64,000 bases of DNA from Chitinophagales bacterium (lineage in GTDB: Bacteria; Bacteroidota; Bacteroidia; Chitinophagales; UBA8649): the NCBI GenBank assembly GCA_020635975.1, contig JACJYT010000006.1, forward strand, positions 62,001 through 126,000, in the 5' to 3' direction. Below are positions 16,234-24,282 of this stretch, piece after piece; positions within the stretch are counted from its first letter, which is position 1, and the number at the start of each line of letters is the position of its first letter. The notes under the pieces were generated by a model. It was not told the origin of the DNA, did not search any database, and saw only the letters and a program-made list of their open reading frames with translations. A program made the position numbers and the translations under genes.

Positions 16234-17593
16234 CTGAGAAAGTACTCCCAACACCAAGTTCACTTTCTACAAACAATTGTGCACCAATACTTTCTGCGGC
16301 TTTTTTAGCAATAGACAATCCAAGACCATCTCCTTCAATACCCTTATGACTGAGCGCGTCTGAACGATAAAATGCCTCAAAAATATGGCTTAAATCTTCT
16401 TCTTTTATTCCAATACCCTGATCTGTAATTTGACAAAAAACACCTCCCTTATTCTTAGTTAATTTTATCTTAATAAGGCTAGAAGAAAAACTATATTTAA
16501 TAGCATTTCGAATAAAATTATCGAGGATTAAGCTACCCGCATATTCTGGGATATTTTCACTTAAAAGTTCCTCTCCTTCTATACTAAAGCTTAGGTTTTT
16601 TCTTTCGATTTCCTCCGCATTTCTATTTCTTATTGGAGCTAGCAAAGATTCAATACTAGCGCAATTTTGCTCTAAAGGCATCGTTTCGTCTAGTCTAGCC
16701 AAGAGCATAAGTTGTTCTAATTTAGACGACAACTTATCGATTTCTTGCAAGCTGAATGTCACTTTTTCTTCATACTCTTCGATTGTTCTTTCTTTACGAA
16801 TAAGCACTTCTAAGGTGCCTCTTAAACTAGCTAAGGGTGTTCGTAGTTCGTGAGAAGCATCTGAAGTAAATTGTTTCTCCCGATTGAGTGCATTTTCAAT
16901 TCGATGAAGTAAAAGATTGATGGACGAGGATAAGGCGTAAAGTTCATCTTCCTGCTTGGGAAGCTCTACTCTTTCTTTAAGATTATTTTTATGAATTCGG
17001 TCTGTAGTAAGAATAATATTTCTAATTGGAATAATATTTCTTCCTGCCAAGAAGCGTGAAACAAAGAATAACACCAATAAAACTAAGGGAAAGCTTATAA
17101 AAAGGACACTTCTAAGATTTTTGAGGAGAATATTCATTGATTCTGCCGACATGGCGGCTAGCACATACGCTACTACTTGATTTTGATGATAAATGGGTAA
17201 TTGTACCTGTAGTATTTCTATACCATTTAAACTTGTAGCAAAGCTCTTGTCTAAAGGGACCGAAGAATTCATCACCAAACTTTGTTCTTTTAAGTTCGGC
17301 GACTTATCCATTATTTTTTGATTCAGGTTGATTATTTGAATAAAAACGGGATTCACCTGTGCTTCTCTATGTTCGTGTTCTTCCCATTCCGCTTTGTTTA
17401 TAAAATGAATGCTGGTATCGCTAATTTCTATTTCGGTAGTATGCTTCTTTGCTTCATAGTTTAAATCTTGATCTAAACTCGACTTGGCGGTTATTTGCAC
17501 CACCCAATAGAGCATGGCGTAAACCGTAAAAATGATAACCGCAGAAGCCAACATATAATATAAAGCCATTCTATCTTTAAAAGCTAAATTCAT
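16223..17593 (-). CDS. Sensor histidine kinase of the efflux operon
   Basis: 456 residues. There is a membrane helix near 10-32, a periplasmic sensor region of about 120 residues and a second helix near 155-178. A HAMP linker follows, then HisKA with 'FTSDASHELRTPLASLRG' (phospho-acceptor His near 245), and an HATPase with 'DNFIRNAIKYS', 'DQGIGI' and 'GDGLGLSIAKKAAE'. The periplasmic part contains 'WEEHEHREAQ', a His/Glu cluster that could bind metal. The start overlaps the response regulator stop by ATGA. Resembles CusS/CzcS-type metal sensors; the metal is not decided by sequence. Confidence 0.9.
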   Translation of the reverse strand: MNLAFKDRMALYYMLASAVIIFTVYAMLYWVVQITAKSSLDQDLNYEAKKHTTEIEISDTSIHFINKAEWEEHEHREAQVNPVFIQIINLNQKIMDKSPNLKEQSLVMNSSVPLDKSFATSLNGIEILQVQLPIYHQNQVVAYVLAAMSAESMNILLKNLRSVLFISFPLVLLVLFFVSRFLAGRNIIPIRNIILTTDRIHKNNLKERVELPKQEDELYALSSSINLLLHRIENALNREKQFTSDASHELRTPLASLRGTLEVLIRKERTIEEYEEKVTFSLQEIDKLSSKLEQLMLLARLDETMPLEQNCASIESLLAPIRNRNAEEIERKNLSFSIEGEELLSENIPEYAGSLILDNFIRNAIKYSFSSSLIKIKLTKNKGGVFCQITDQGIGIKEEDLSHIFEAFYRSDALSHKGIEGDGLGLSIAKKAAESIGAQLFVESELGVGSTFSVQF

Positions 17594-18255
17594 TCCTTTG
17601 CTAAATATCCCACTCCTCTAATGGTCTGAATATGTTTATCAAAATCATTTAGTTTTAATTTCTTCCGCAGGGCATTGATATAAACGTCTATTACTCCAGT
17701 ATTATATTCAAAATGGATATCCCAAACTTCTTGAATAATTTTAGTTCTCGTACAAACCTGACCCTTATTTTGAAGTAAATACACCAATAAATCAAATTCC
17801 TTTTGCGTAAGCATTATTTCCCTCCCTGAGCGACTAACCTGCCGACTTGCTAAGCTAACCTGTATATCTGCGAGATCTAAAACTTGAGTAGTTTCTGGTT
17901 TGTTTCTCAATTGCACTTTAATTCTTTCCAAGAGCTCACTAAAGTGAAAGGGCTTTTTTATATAGTCATTTGCTCCTGTTTGCAAACCAACTAAAGTTTC
18001 TTCCAAAGTATCTTTTGCTGTTAAAAAAATAATGGGCGTAGTCTTGTTTACTTTTCGAAACTCTGAACAAATTTCAAGTCCGCTACGTCTAGGTAGCATC
18101 CAATCTAACAAAAGTATATCATAATCGTTGTGGAGAGCAAGATCCAAGCCTGCATCCCCACTTGGGGAATGCTGCACGTGAAAGCCTTCTTCTTCTAAAC
18201 CTTGCACCAAGAAGGCTGCTATTCCAACCTCATCTTCTACTAGTAAAATTCTCAC
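17590..18255 (-). CDS. OmpR-family response regulator of the efflux operon
   Basis: 221 residues. The receiver domain has D8/E9 acidic residues, phospho-acceptor D51 ('ILLLDWMLPRRSG'), 'FLTAKD' and the K of 'YIKKPF'. The C-terminal winged helix has 'EIMLTQKEFDLLVYLLQNKGQVCTR' and 'VDVYINALRKKL'. The start codon is GTG at 18255. It probably activates its own operon and the pump operon by binding the direct repeats at 18323-18301 and 16233-16211. Confidence 0.92.
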   Translation of the reverse strand: MRILLVEDEVGIAAFLVQGLEEEGFHVQHSPSGDAGLDLALHNDYDILLLDWMLPRRSGLEICSEFRKVNKTTPIIFLTAKDTLEETLVGLQTGANDYIKKPFHFSELLERIKVQLRNKPETTQVLDLADIQVSLASRQVSRSGREIMLTQKEFDLLVYLLQNKGQVCTRTKIIQEVWDIHFEYNTGVIDVYINALRKKLKLNDFDKHIQTIRGVGYLAKE

Positions 18256-18300
18256 TAGTCAAATATTGTGATTTCTTCGAAGAATTAGGCTAATTTATCT

Positions 18301-18323
18301 CTTAAAATTTGCTTAAAATTGAA
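18301..18323 (-). promoter_or_regulatory. Direct-repeat operator upstream of the response regulator
   Basis: The reverse strand reads TTCAA-TTTTAAG-CAAA-TTTTAAG, two identical heptamers 11 bases apart, about 46 bases upstream of the GTG start. It is nearly identical to the element upstream of the pump gene. Confidence 0.75.
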
Positions 18324-18339
18324 ATGAATCGATTAGGTA

Positions 18340-19176
18340 TTATATCCAACCGGCAAAACTTCTAAAATAAGTACTTGCAAGTACGTAGAGCTTTTCGCTA
18401 TCGGGTACTCGGAAACGCGTTTTAAGAATAGCGCTTGCTGGTGCTTTTTGAATTTTAGCAAATAATTTTAAGTAGTACTTATAGGCTAAGTAAACGCCCG
18501 TTCTGCTAGATTCGGGCAGCGCCAGAATTGCTTGTCGAGCCTGTTCAAAGTCTCTATGAATATCTTGTTCAATCAGTACTTTTTGCTCTTTGGTGAAATT
18601 GATAAAATCTACACCAGGGAAATAAGTCCTTCCACGTTCTTCAAAATCCGACTGCATATCGCGCAAGAAATTAACTTTCTGAAAAGCAGCCCCTAAAGCC
18701 TTTGCTCCCTCCTTCAATTCTTGGTATTTCTTTTCATCTCCCTCCGTAAAAATTCTAAGGCACATTAGTCCCACCACTTCGGCAGAACCATAGATATACT
18801 CATTGTAGTTATCCGTATTATAGTCTATTTGATAGAGGTCCATTTTCATACTTTTAAAAAATGCCCTTAATAAGGCTGCATCTATTTTATACTTATTAGC
18901 AGTAAGTTGATAGGCGTGAATGATGGGATTGGTGCTCAAACCCCTTTCTAATGCCATAAAAGTTTCTCTTTCAAAATCTTCTAGGAGCACTTTCTTATCC
19001 TGCTCATGAAAGGTATCTACAATTTCATCTGCCAAGCGAACTAAGCCATAAACGTTATAAATATGACTATGAAATTTGCTATCTAGCATTTTAATTCCTA
19101 AGGTGAAGGACGTGCTGTAAAGATGCGTAATCTTTCTGCTTGTAGCTTCTGCAAATTGCTTATATAAATTAATCAT
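18340..19176 (-). CDS. crtB: Phytoene synthase
   Basis: 278 residues of the squalene/phytoene synthase family. The first Asp-rich motif is 'RLADEIVDTF' (D50, D54). The second is 'AFQKVNFLRDMQSDFEERGRTYFP' near 165-188. It condenses two geranylgeranyl diphosphates to phytoene, the first committed carotenoid step. It overlaps crtI by 8 bases, so the two are coupled, and it is the last gene of the sigma-crtI-crtB unit. Confidence 0.93.
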   Translation of the reverse strand: MINLYKQFAEATSRKITHLYSTSFTLGIKMLDSKFHSHIYNVYGLVRLADEIVDTFHEQDKKVLLEDFERETFMALERGLSTNPIIHAYQLTANKYKIDAALLRAFFKSMKMDLYQIDYNTDNYNEYIYGSAEVVGLMCLRIFTEGDEKKYQELKEGAKALGAAFQKVNFLRDMQSDFEERGRTYFPGVDFINFTKEQKVLIEQDIHRDFEQARQAILALPESSRTGVYLAYKYYLKLFAKIQKAPASAILKTRFRVPDSEKLYVLASTYFRSFAGWI

Positions 19177-20656
19177 GGAAGTAAGTTTTAAAGTGTTTAA
19201 GTGCTAATTCTGCGGCTAGCTTCCCAGAAATAAGTGAGGGCGGCACTCCAGGCCCAGGCACTGTTAATTGTCCGGCATAGACAAGATTCTTTATATTTTT
19301 GTTCATCATTTTAGGTTTAAAAACAGCAGTTTGCATAAGGGTATTTGCTAAACCATAAGCATTGCCTTTATATGCATGGTATCTGTCTTTAAAATCTTGA
19401 TGTGCAAAGGCTCTTTTGAATAAAATATCTTCTTTGGTAATTTTGTTCGAAGTGAAATCACTGATTCTATCCAGCATCATTTGCAAATATTTCTCATGAA
19501 GCTCTTCGCCACCATCCAAATTTGGAGCAACAGGCATTAGGAGGAAGAGATTTTCACAATTTTCGGGTGCAACTGAAGCATCTGTTTTTGATGGAACGCA
19601 AGCGTAAAACAAAGGCTCATCTGGCCATTTTGGATGATCATAAATATCCTTCCCGAAGGCTTCAAAATCTTTATCGAAAAAGAGGTTGTGGTGTTCTAAG
19701 CCTTCTAGTTTTTTATTAATTCCGAGATAATAAATGAGAGAGGAAGGAGCGAGTACTTGCTTGTCCCAATAAGCTTCGTCGTATTGCCTATATTTCTCTT
19801 CTATTAAATGTTGTTCCACATAATGGTAGTCGGCAGCAGCAACTAGTGCTTTACTACTGAAACTAGCATTTTCGCAAAGGATATTTTTAACTTCGCCATC
19901 TTGAATTTCAATTTTCTTCACCTCGGCATTTAATCTAAATTCTACACCCAGTTCTAGGGCTAAAGCATGCATAGCTTTTATAATTTCGTGCATCCCCCCC
20001 TGTGGATACCAAGTTCCAAGTTCTAGGTCGGCATAATTCATTAAACTGTAAAGTGCGGGTATTTTATTTGGAGTGGCACCTAAAAAATAGGATGGAAACT
20101 CGAGTATTTTCTTGATTTTTGGATGCTTGAAATACTTAGAAACCAGATCTTCTACAGAGCTAAAAAGATCCAAAGCAAAAACATCTCTTAGTAATAAGGG
20201 ATTAGCAAATTCTAGTAGAGATAAAGAAGGTTTATTAACTAAATCGTTTATACCTCTTTGGTATTTGTATTTGGCATCTTTTAAAAACTTCTCGAACTGC
20301 TTCGCTGCACCAGGTTCTAAAGCTTCAAACAGGGCAGCTAAATCTTCTACAGATGCGGGAACATTAAAGGCATCGTTTTTTGCATAGAAAACTTTGTAAC
20401 CTGGATCTAGCCTTTCTAGCTGATAATAATCGCTAGTTTTCTTTCCGAAATCCGCAAAAAACTTGTCGAAAACATCTGGCATCCAATACCAGGAAGGACC
20501 CATATCAAAGGCAAAACCTTCTGCTTTAAAGAAAGATGCTCTTCCTCCTACGCTTTCATTCTTCTCAAGAACCAAAACCTTCTTTCCTTCTTTAGCCAAA
20601 TAACAAGCTGCTGCCAAACCAGCGAAACCACTACCTATTACGATTACGTCCTTCAT
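19169..20656 (-). CDS. crtI: Phytoene desaturase
   Basis: 495 residues. The N-terminal FAD motif is 'VIVIGSGFAGLAAACYLAKEGKKVLVLEKNESVGGRA'-like (about 4-40), followed by 'FDMGPSWYWMPDVF'. The C-terminal CrtI signature is 'NLVYAGQLTVPGPGVPPSLISGKLAA'. It desaturates phytoene to lycopene in the membrane. It starts 11 bases after the ECF sigma gene and overlaps crtB by 8. A paralogue, the CrtD-like gene at 22810-24282, lies upstream. Confidence 0.93.
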   Translation of the reverse strand: MKDVIVIGSGFAGLAAACYLAKEGKKVLVLEKNESVGGRASFFKAEGFAFDMGPSWYWMPDVFDKFFADFGKKTSDYYQLERLDPGYKVFYAKNDAFNVPASVEDLAALFEALEPGAAKQFEKFLKDAKYKYQRGINDLVNKPSLSLLEFANPLLLRDVFALDLFSSVEDLVSKYFKHPKIKKILEFPSYFLGATPNKIPALYSLMNYADLELGTWYPQGGMHEIIKAMHALALELGVEFRLNAEVKKIEIQDGEVKNILCENASFSSKALVAAADYHYVEQHLIEEKYRQYDEAYWDKQVLAPSSLIYYLGINKKLEGLEHHNLFFDKDFEAFGKDIYDHPKWPDEPLFYACVPSKTDASVAPENCENLFLLMPVAPNLDGGEELHEKYLQMMLDRISDFTSNKITKEDILFKRAFAHQDFKDRYHAYKGNAYGLANTLMQTAVFKPKMMNKNIKNLVYAGQLTVPGPGVPPSLISGKLAAELALKHFKTYFHD

Positions 20657-20667
20657 ATAAAATTATT

Positions 20668-21201
20668 CTAAACGGCTAAACTAGAATGGTGAATTCCATT
20701 CTTTGCCAAGTAATCAATCAATTCTTTTCTAGCTAAAAAAATTCTGCTCTTAACGGTACCTAAGGGAAGCTGGTACAACTCGGCGATTTCATGATACTTG
20801 TAGCCTTCAAAGTATTTCAAGAAAGTTTCTCGCATTTCAGGCTTTAAAGAAGCAATTGCCATTTTAAGCGTTTCATTAATTAAAATAGCTTCTCCATGCT
20901 CTGTTTCGAATAAACCAGAACCTAATAATTTGTCGGTAAGCTCTCCCGGTTTGTAAATCGCTTCTCTTTCTCTTTTTAGTTTTCTGTAATCATTAATGAA
21001 AGTATTTTTCATTATGGTAATTAACCAGGCTTTGAAGTTAGTACCATCATTAAACTTATTGATGCTTCTACATGCCTTGTAATAGGTTTCTTGCAGCAAA
21101 TCTTCCGCTTCTGCAGATGATCTGGTTAAATTAAAAGCCACCGACTTAAGCAGAGATTCAAAAGGTTGAACTTCGGAGTAGAAATTTTTAGTTAGTAACA
21201 T
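20668..21201 (-). CDS. ECF-type sigma-70 factor of the carotenoid operon
   Basis: 177 residues with region 2 ('RSSAEAEDLLQETYYKACRSINKFNDGTNFKAWLITIMKNTFINDYRK') and region 4 ('EMRETFLKYFEGYKYHEIAELYQLPLGTVKSRIFLARKEL'). No anti-sigma gene adjoins it. As first gene of the sigma-crtI-crtB unit it may amplify carotenoid expression or drive a wider stress or light regulon. Its promoter overlaps one of two paired TGTTTAA operators, so the CarH-like regulator encoded upstream probably controls it. Confidence 0.9.
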   Translation of the reverse strand: MLLTKNFYSEVQPFESLLKSVAFNLTRSSAEAEDLLQETYYKACRSINKFNDGTNFKAWLITIMKNTFINDYRKLKREREAIYKPGELTDKLLGSGLFETEHGEAILINETLKMAIASLKPEMRETFLKYFEGYKYHEIAELYQLPLGTVKSRIFLARKELIDYLAKNGIHHSSLAV

Positions 21202-21203
21202 TT

Positions 21204-21233
21204 TGTTTAATTATTTTAAATCAAAGTTAAACA
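21204..21233. promoter_or_regulatory. Operator 1: TGTTTAA-N16-TTAAACA over the sigma-crtI-crtB promoter
   Basis: TGTTTAA (21204-21210) and TTAAACA (21227-21233) are separated by exactly 16 bases; with flanks the arms extend to 10 perfect bases (TTTTGTTTAA / TTAAACAAAA), touching the sigma start codon at 21201. The reverse-strand -7 box TAACTTTG (21229-21222) lies inside it. A bound repressor would block the promoter. Confidence 0.75.
21222..21229 (-). promoter_or_regulatory. -7 box of the sigma-crtI-crtB operon
   Basis: The reverse strand reads TAACTTTG, an exact TAnnTTTG, about 20 bases upstream of the sigma ATG. No clear TTTG lies 19-21 bases further upstream. Confidence 0.55.
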
Positions 21234-21259
21234 AAATCTAAGCAGAAAAAAGAATATTC

Positions 21260-21289
21260 TGTTTAATATTTAATAAAAAATGTTAAACA
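21260..21289. promoter_or_regulatory. Operator 2: TGTTTAA-N16-TTAAACA
   Basis: TGTTTAA (21260-21266) and TTAAACA (21283-21289), again with exactly 16 bases between. It starts 6 bases beyond the stop of the CarH-like gene. Its centre is 56 bases from the centre of operator 1. Confidence 0.72.
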
Positions 21290-21294
21290 AAAAA

Positions 21295-22161
21295 TTACAA
21301 GGCTTCCAATTCCGTAAAAGAATGAATAACGGAGGCATTCTTAGGGAAAGTTAATTTGGGATCATAAAAAGATCTGCCTGCAAACAAAACCTTGCTCGAA
21401 GCTAAAATTTTGCTTAAGCGACTAATGATATCTTGAACTGAGTCTCTGCTTTGGGTTAAGATACTTACGCACAAGGCGTAATCTATAGTAACTAGTTCTT
21501 TAACCTTTTCGATATCCACATCGGGAACAGAAGAGCCTAAATAAAGTACTCTCTTTCCCCTCGATTTCAGAATATATTCTGCAAGCAGCAAACTTAATTC
21601 GTGCCAATCGCCTTCTGGCAACAAGAGTAGAAACATTTCAGCCTGAGGATTCGCATCCCCTAAAGCTTCAATTTTAACGATGAGATTTCTTTTAATAATG
21701 TTGGAAATAAAATGCTCTTGAGCAGGATTTATTCCATTGGTTGCCCAAAGCATACCTACTCTATTTAAGAAAGGAAAGATAACCATAGAAAAAAACTCTT
21801 GGAGCGAGTTATATTTATCTGCCTTATTAAGAACTTGCAAGGCACTGGCTTTATCCATAGTAATCATGGCATCCACTAAAATATGGATTAGATTGTCGTG
21901 ATTACCAGCGGGAATATCAAGTTTTAATATCTCTTTCGCCATTTCTGCCGGCGACATTTGAGCAATTTTGGATATTTTAAATCCACAATTATTCAACACA
22001 GATACATTTAAGATGGTTTTAAGCTGTTCATCCGAATAAAACCGAATATTCGTGTCTGTTCTATTGGGTTCCACAATATTGTAGCGTTGTTCCCAAATTC
22101 TTAAAGTATGCGCTTTAATGCCCGATAAAATTTCTATATCCTTTATTGAATACTGTCCCAT
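21295..22161 (-). CDS. CarH-like MerR regulator with cobalamin-binding light-sensor domain
   Basis: 288 residues. The MerR DNA-binding domain is at 1-75 ('YSIKDIEILSGIKAHTLRIWEQRY'). A four-helix cobalamin-cap region carries W139-x9-E149-H150 ('WATNGINPAQEH'), the Wx9EH signature of CarH adenosylcobalamin photoreceptors. The Rossmann B12 domain has H187 in 'PEGDWHELSLLL', matching the lower cobalt ligand, and 'VLYLGSSVP'. Known CarH proteins are dark repressors of carotenoid genes that release DNA when light breaks the Co-C bond. Here the gene sits between cruF and the sigma-crtI-crtB unit, with paired operators just downstream. Light sensing in this species is inferred. Confidence 0.87.
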   Translation of the reverse strand: MGQYSIKDIEILSGIKAHTLRIWEQRYNIVEPNRTDTNIRFYSDEQLKTILNVSVLNNCGFKISKIAQMSPAEMAKEILKLDIPAGNHDNLIHILVDAMITMDKASALQVLNKADKYNSLQEFFSMVIFPFLNRVGMLWATNGINPAQEHFISNIIKRNLIVKIEALGDANPQAEMFLLLLPEGDWHELSLLLAEYILKSRGKRVLYLGSSVPDVDIEKVKELVTIDYALCVSILTQSRDSVQDIISRLSKILASSKVLFAGRSFYDPKLTFPKNASVIHSFTELEAL

Positions 22162-22169
22162 CTCAAATG

Positions 22170-22829
22170 CTAAAACACTAGGTAGAATAAATTGTTCATT
22201 CCAAAAAATATTATCAAAATAAAAACTAAACTAAGTGCTAGAAAATTTTTCTCTTCTGGTAAGAGTTTGTATGCTAAAGCAAACAAAAACCCAGAAATTA
22301 TAAACCAAGATAAGTAATTTTCGTAAGGAACTCTTTCACTTGTCCACAACCACAAGGCGTTATGAATAGCAAAGGGTTCAATAAGCCAATCTACAGCTGT
22401 CATTAACAAGGCAGAGAGCCCTACTTTGAGCCAATAAGTTAAGGACTTAAAATAAGTATTGAATAAAGAAAGGATAGCATAACTCAAAAGAAACCAATTG
22501 AGTCCAATAATTATAGGTACTCCCCAAACAAGTAAATGTAGTTTATCGGTGTAATAATATTCTCCAAAAGGAAAGCCGGTGTGTACTCCAACAAGCTCTA
22601 CGAGCATGCCTATAATAAAGCTTAACATCAAAAAGATACCTAGGTTCTTGTGCCAGAATTCAGCAAAAAGTAGCACTAATATGAAGGCAAAAAATAAATT
22701 TAAGGAAGTAAGCGCAGCAAACTTATTGGCATAAATGGTTTGTAAGCCTATCAGACCTATAAGATGAAATAGACTCAACAGGGCAATACCTACAAATAAC
22801 TTATGCTGTTTACTCCAAGTCCATTTCAT
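22170..22829 (-). CDS. cruF: CruF-type carotenoid 1',2'-hydratase
   Basis: A 219-residue polytopic membrane protein (about seven helices) of the carotenoid-biosynthesis (DUF422/CruF) family. Diagnostic stretches are 'VELVGVHTGFPFGEYYYT' and 'DWLIEPFAIHNALWLWTSERVPYENYLSWF'. CruF hydrates the acyclic psi end of gamma-carotene or related compounds at C-1'. It overlaps the CrtD-like gene by 20 bases and is 8 bases before the CarH-like gene. It implies that at least part of the final pigment keeps an acyclic, hydroxylated end. Confidence 0.88.
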   Translation of the reverse strand: MKWTWSKQHKLFVGIALLSLFHLIGLIGLQTIYANKFAALTSLNLFFAFILVLLFAEFWHKNLGIFLMLSFIIGMLVELVGVHTGFPFGEYYYTDKLHLLVWGVPIIIGLNWFLLSYAILSLFNTYFKSLTYWLKVGLSALLMTAVDWLIEPFAIHNALWLWTSERVPYENYLSWFIISGFLFALAYKLLPEEKNFLALSLVFILIIFFGMNNLFYLVF

Positions 22830-24282
22830 TTACGGCTATTTTAGCAGAAAGTAAGCAAAGAGGAATACCGCCTCCAGGATGCGTACTCCCTCCAACAAAA
22901 CTTAGGTTTTTTAATCCTCCATTTTGATGTGGATGGCGTAAAAAAGCCGCAAAGCGATTATTACTACTATTGCCATACAAGGCACCAGCATAAGAATTGG
23001 TATGCAAGGCTATTTCTTTAGGTCCAAGATAAGTTTCTTCCAATATGTAATCAGAAACATTACAGTGCAACAAATTGTTTAAGCGCTGTAAAATATTTGC
23101 TTTAGCCTCTCTTTTTATTTCTTCCCAATTTTGGCCGGTGTCATTGGGAGCATTAATCATTACAAACCAATTCTCCTTATTTAAAGGGGCATCTTTCTCT
23201 TCTACTTTAGAACTTATATAGATATAAATGCTTGGATCATGATATACTTTAGCTTCCGACAAGCATTCAAATTCTTCCTTATAATTAGCCGAAAAAACAA
23301 GATTATGCACATCTAGAAGGTCAAAGCTTCTATCCATAGCCCAATAAAAAACCAAGGCTGAACTAGATTTCTCTTGTTTCAAATAAATTTGAGGAGGTGC
23401 TACTTGCTTCAATAAATGCGGATAGGCAAGATTAACATCCATATTACAAAATACTTGATTAGCCATAAAGAGCTCCTTACCGATTCGCACGCCTTTAGCT
23501 ATTTTTCCTTCTAGTAGTATTTCATCGACTTTAGCATTGAACTGAAACTCAACCCCTAAATCTATTGCCAATTGATATATGGCATCTGCCGCTGCTCGCA
23601 TACCGCCTTCAACGAAGTAAGCACCAAGACGATGTTCAAGATGGGGAATTACATTTAAAGTTGCTGGTGCCTTATATGGATTAGAACCGTTATAGGTTGC
23701 AAAGCGATTAAAAAGCATTTGCGTTTTCGGATTTCGAAACCATGCGGCATTGCTTTTTGCTAGAGTTTGGAAAGCACCTATTTGCAAGCTCATTCGAATG
23801 GATTTAAGCAAAGAGAGCGGCAAATATTTGTAGAATTTCTTAATGGGATGCTGCAAAAAAATAGGCGAAACAAAATTGTAGACTTTTTCGATGTATTGAA
23901 AAAAACGATCGAGAACTTCTTTGCTTTCCCCTAATTGAATTTGCAATTCTTGCTTGAATTGCTCCAAATTTGCATAAGCATTTACGAGGCTGCCATCACT
24001 AAAAAAATACTTGGTAATGATAGGCAATTGCTTGTAAGTATAATAATCTCTGGGATTCTTGGCACAAAACAAAAATAAGTCGTCTACTTCTTCTGGTAAA
24101 GTAAACAAAGAGGGTCCTTTATCAAAGCGAAACACTCCCAATCGCGTTTCAGCCAACTTGCCTCCATAACTTGGCGCTGCTTCAAAAACACGCACCTTAA
24201 ACCCCAAATGCTTTAAGCGACAAGCACTGGCTAGTCCAGCTATACCGCTACCAATTACGATAGCGTTTAGCTCTTTAGCCAT
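22810..24282 (-). CDS. crtD: CrtD-type hydroxycarotenoid 3,4-desaturase
   Basis: 490 residues, a CrtI paralogue. The FAD motif is 'AIVIGSGIAGLASACRLKHLGFKVRVFEA', followed by 'FRFDKGPSLFTLPEEVDDLF', as in CrtD enzymes. The C-terminal signature is 'NLSFVGGSTHPGGGIPLCLLSAKIA'. With CruF next door, overlapping by 20 bases, it most likely introduces the 3',4' double bond after hydration, as in myxol and saproxanthin pathways. It overlaps ribBA by 8 bases. Confidence 0.85.
   Translation of the reverse strand: MAKELNAIVIGSGIAGLASACRLKHLGFKVRVFEAAPSYGGKLAETRLGVFRFDKGPSLFTLPEEVDDLFLFCAKNPRDYYTYKQLPIITKYFFSDGSLVNAYANLEQFKQELQIQLGESKEVLDRFFQYIEKVYNFVSPIFLQHPIKKFYKYLPLSLLKSIRMSLQIGAFQTLAKSNAAWFRNPKTQMLFNRFATYNGSNPYKAPATLNVIPHLEHRLGAYFVEGGMRAAADAIYQLAIDLGVEFQFNAKVDEILLEGKIAKGVRIGKELFMANQVFCNMDVNLAYPHLLKQVAPPQIYLKQEKSSSALVFYWAMDRSFDLLDVHNLVFSANYKEEFECLSEAKVYHDPSIYIYISSKVEEKDAPLNKENWFVMINAPNDTGQNWEEIKREAKANILQRLNNLLHCNVSDYILEETYLGPKEIALHTNSYAGALYGNSSNNRFAAFLRHPHQNGGLKNLSFVGGSTHPGGGIPLCLLSAKIAVNEMDLE

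Noticed and set aside
18256..18300. Complete -33/-7 promoter for the response regulator gene
   Set aside because: The nearest candidate (AATATTTG) misses the first T of TAnnTTTG and has no -33 partner; only the direct-repeat operator is convincing.
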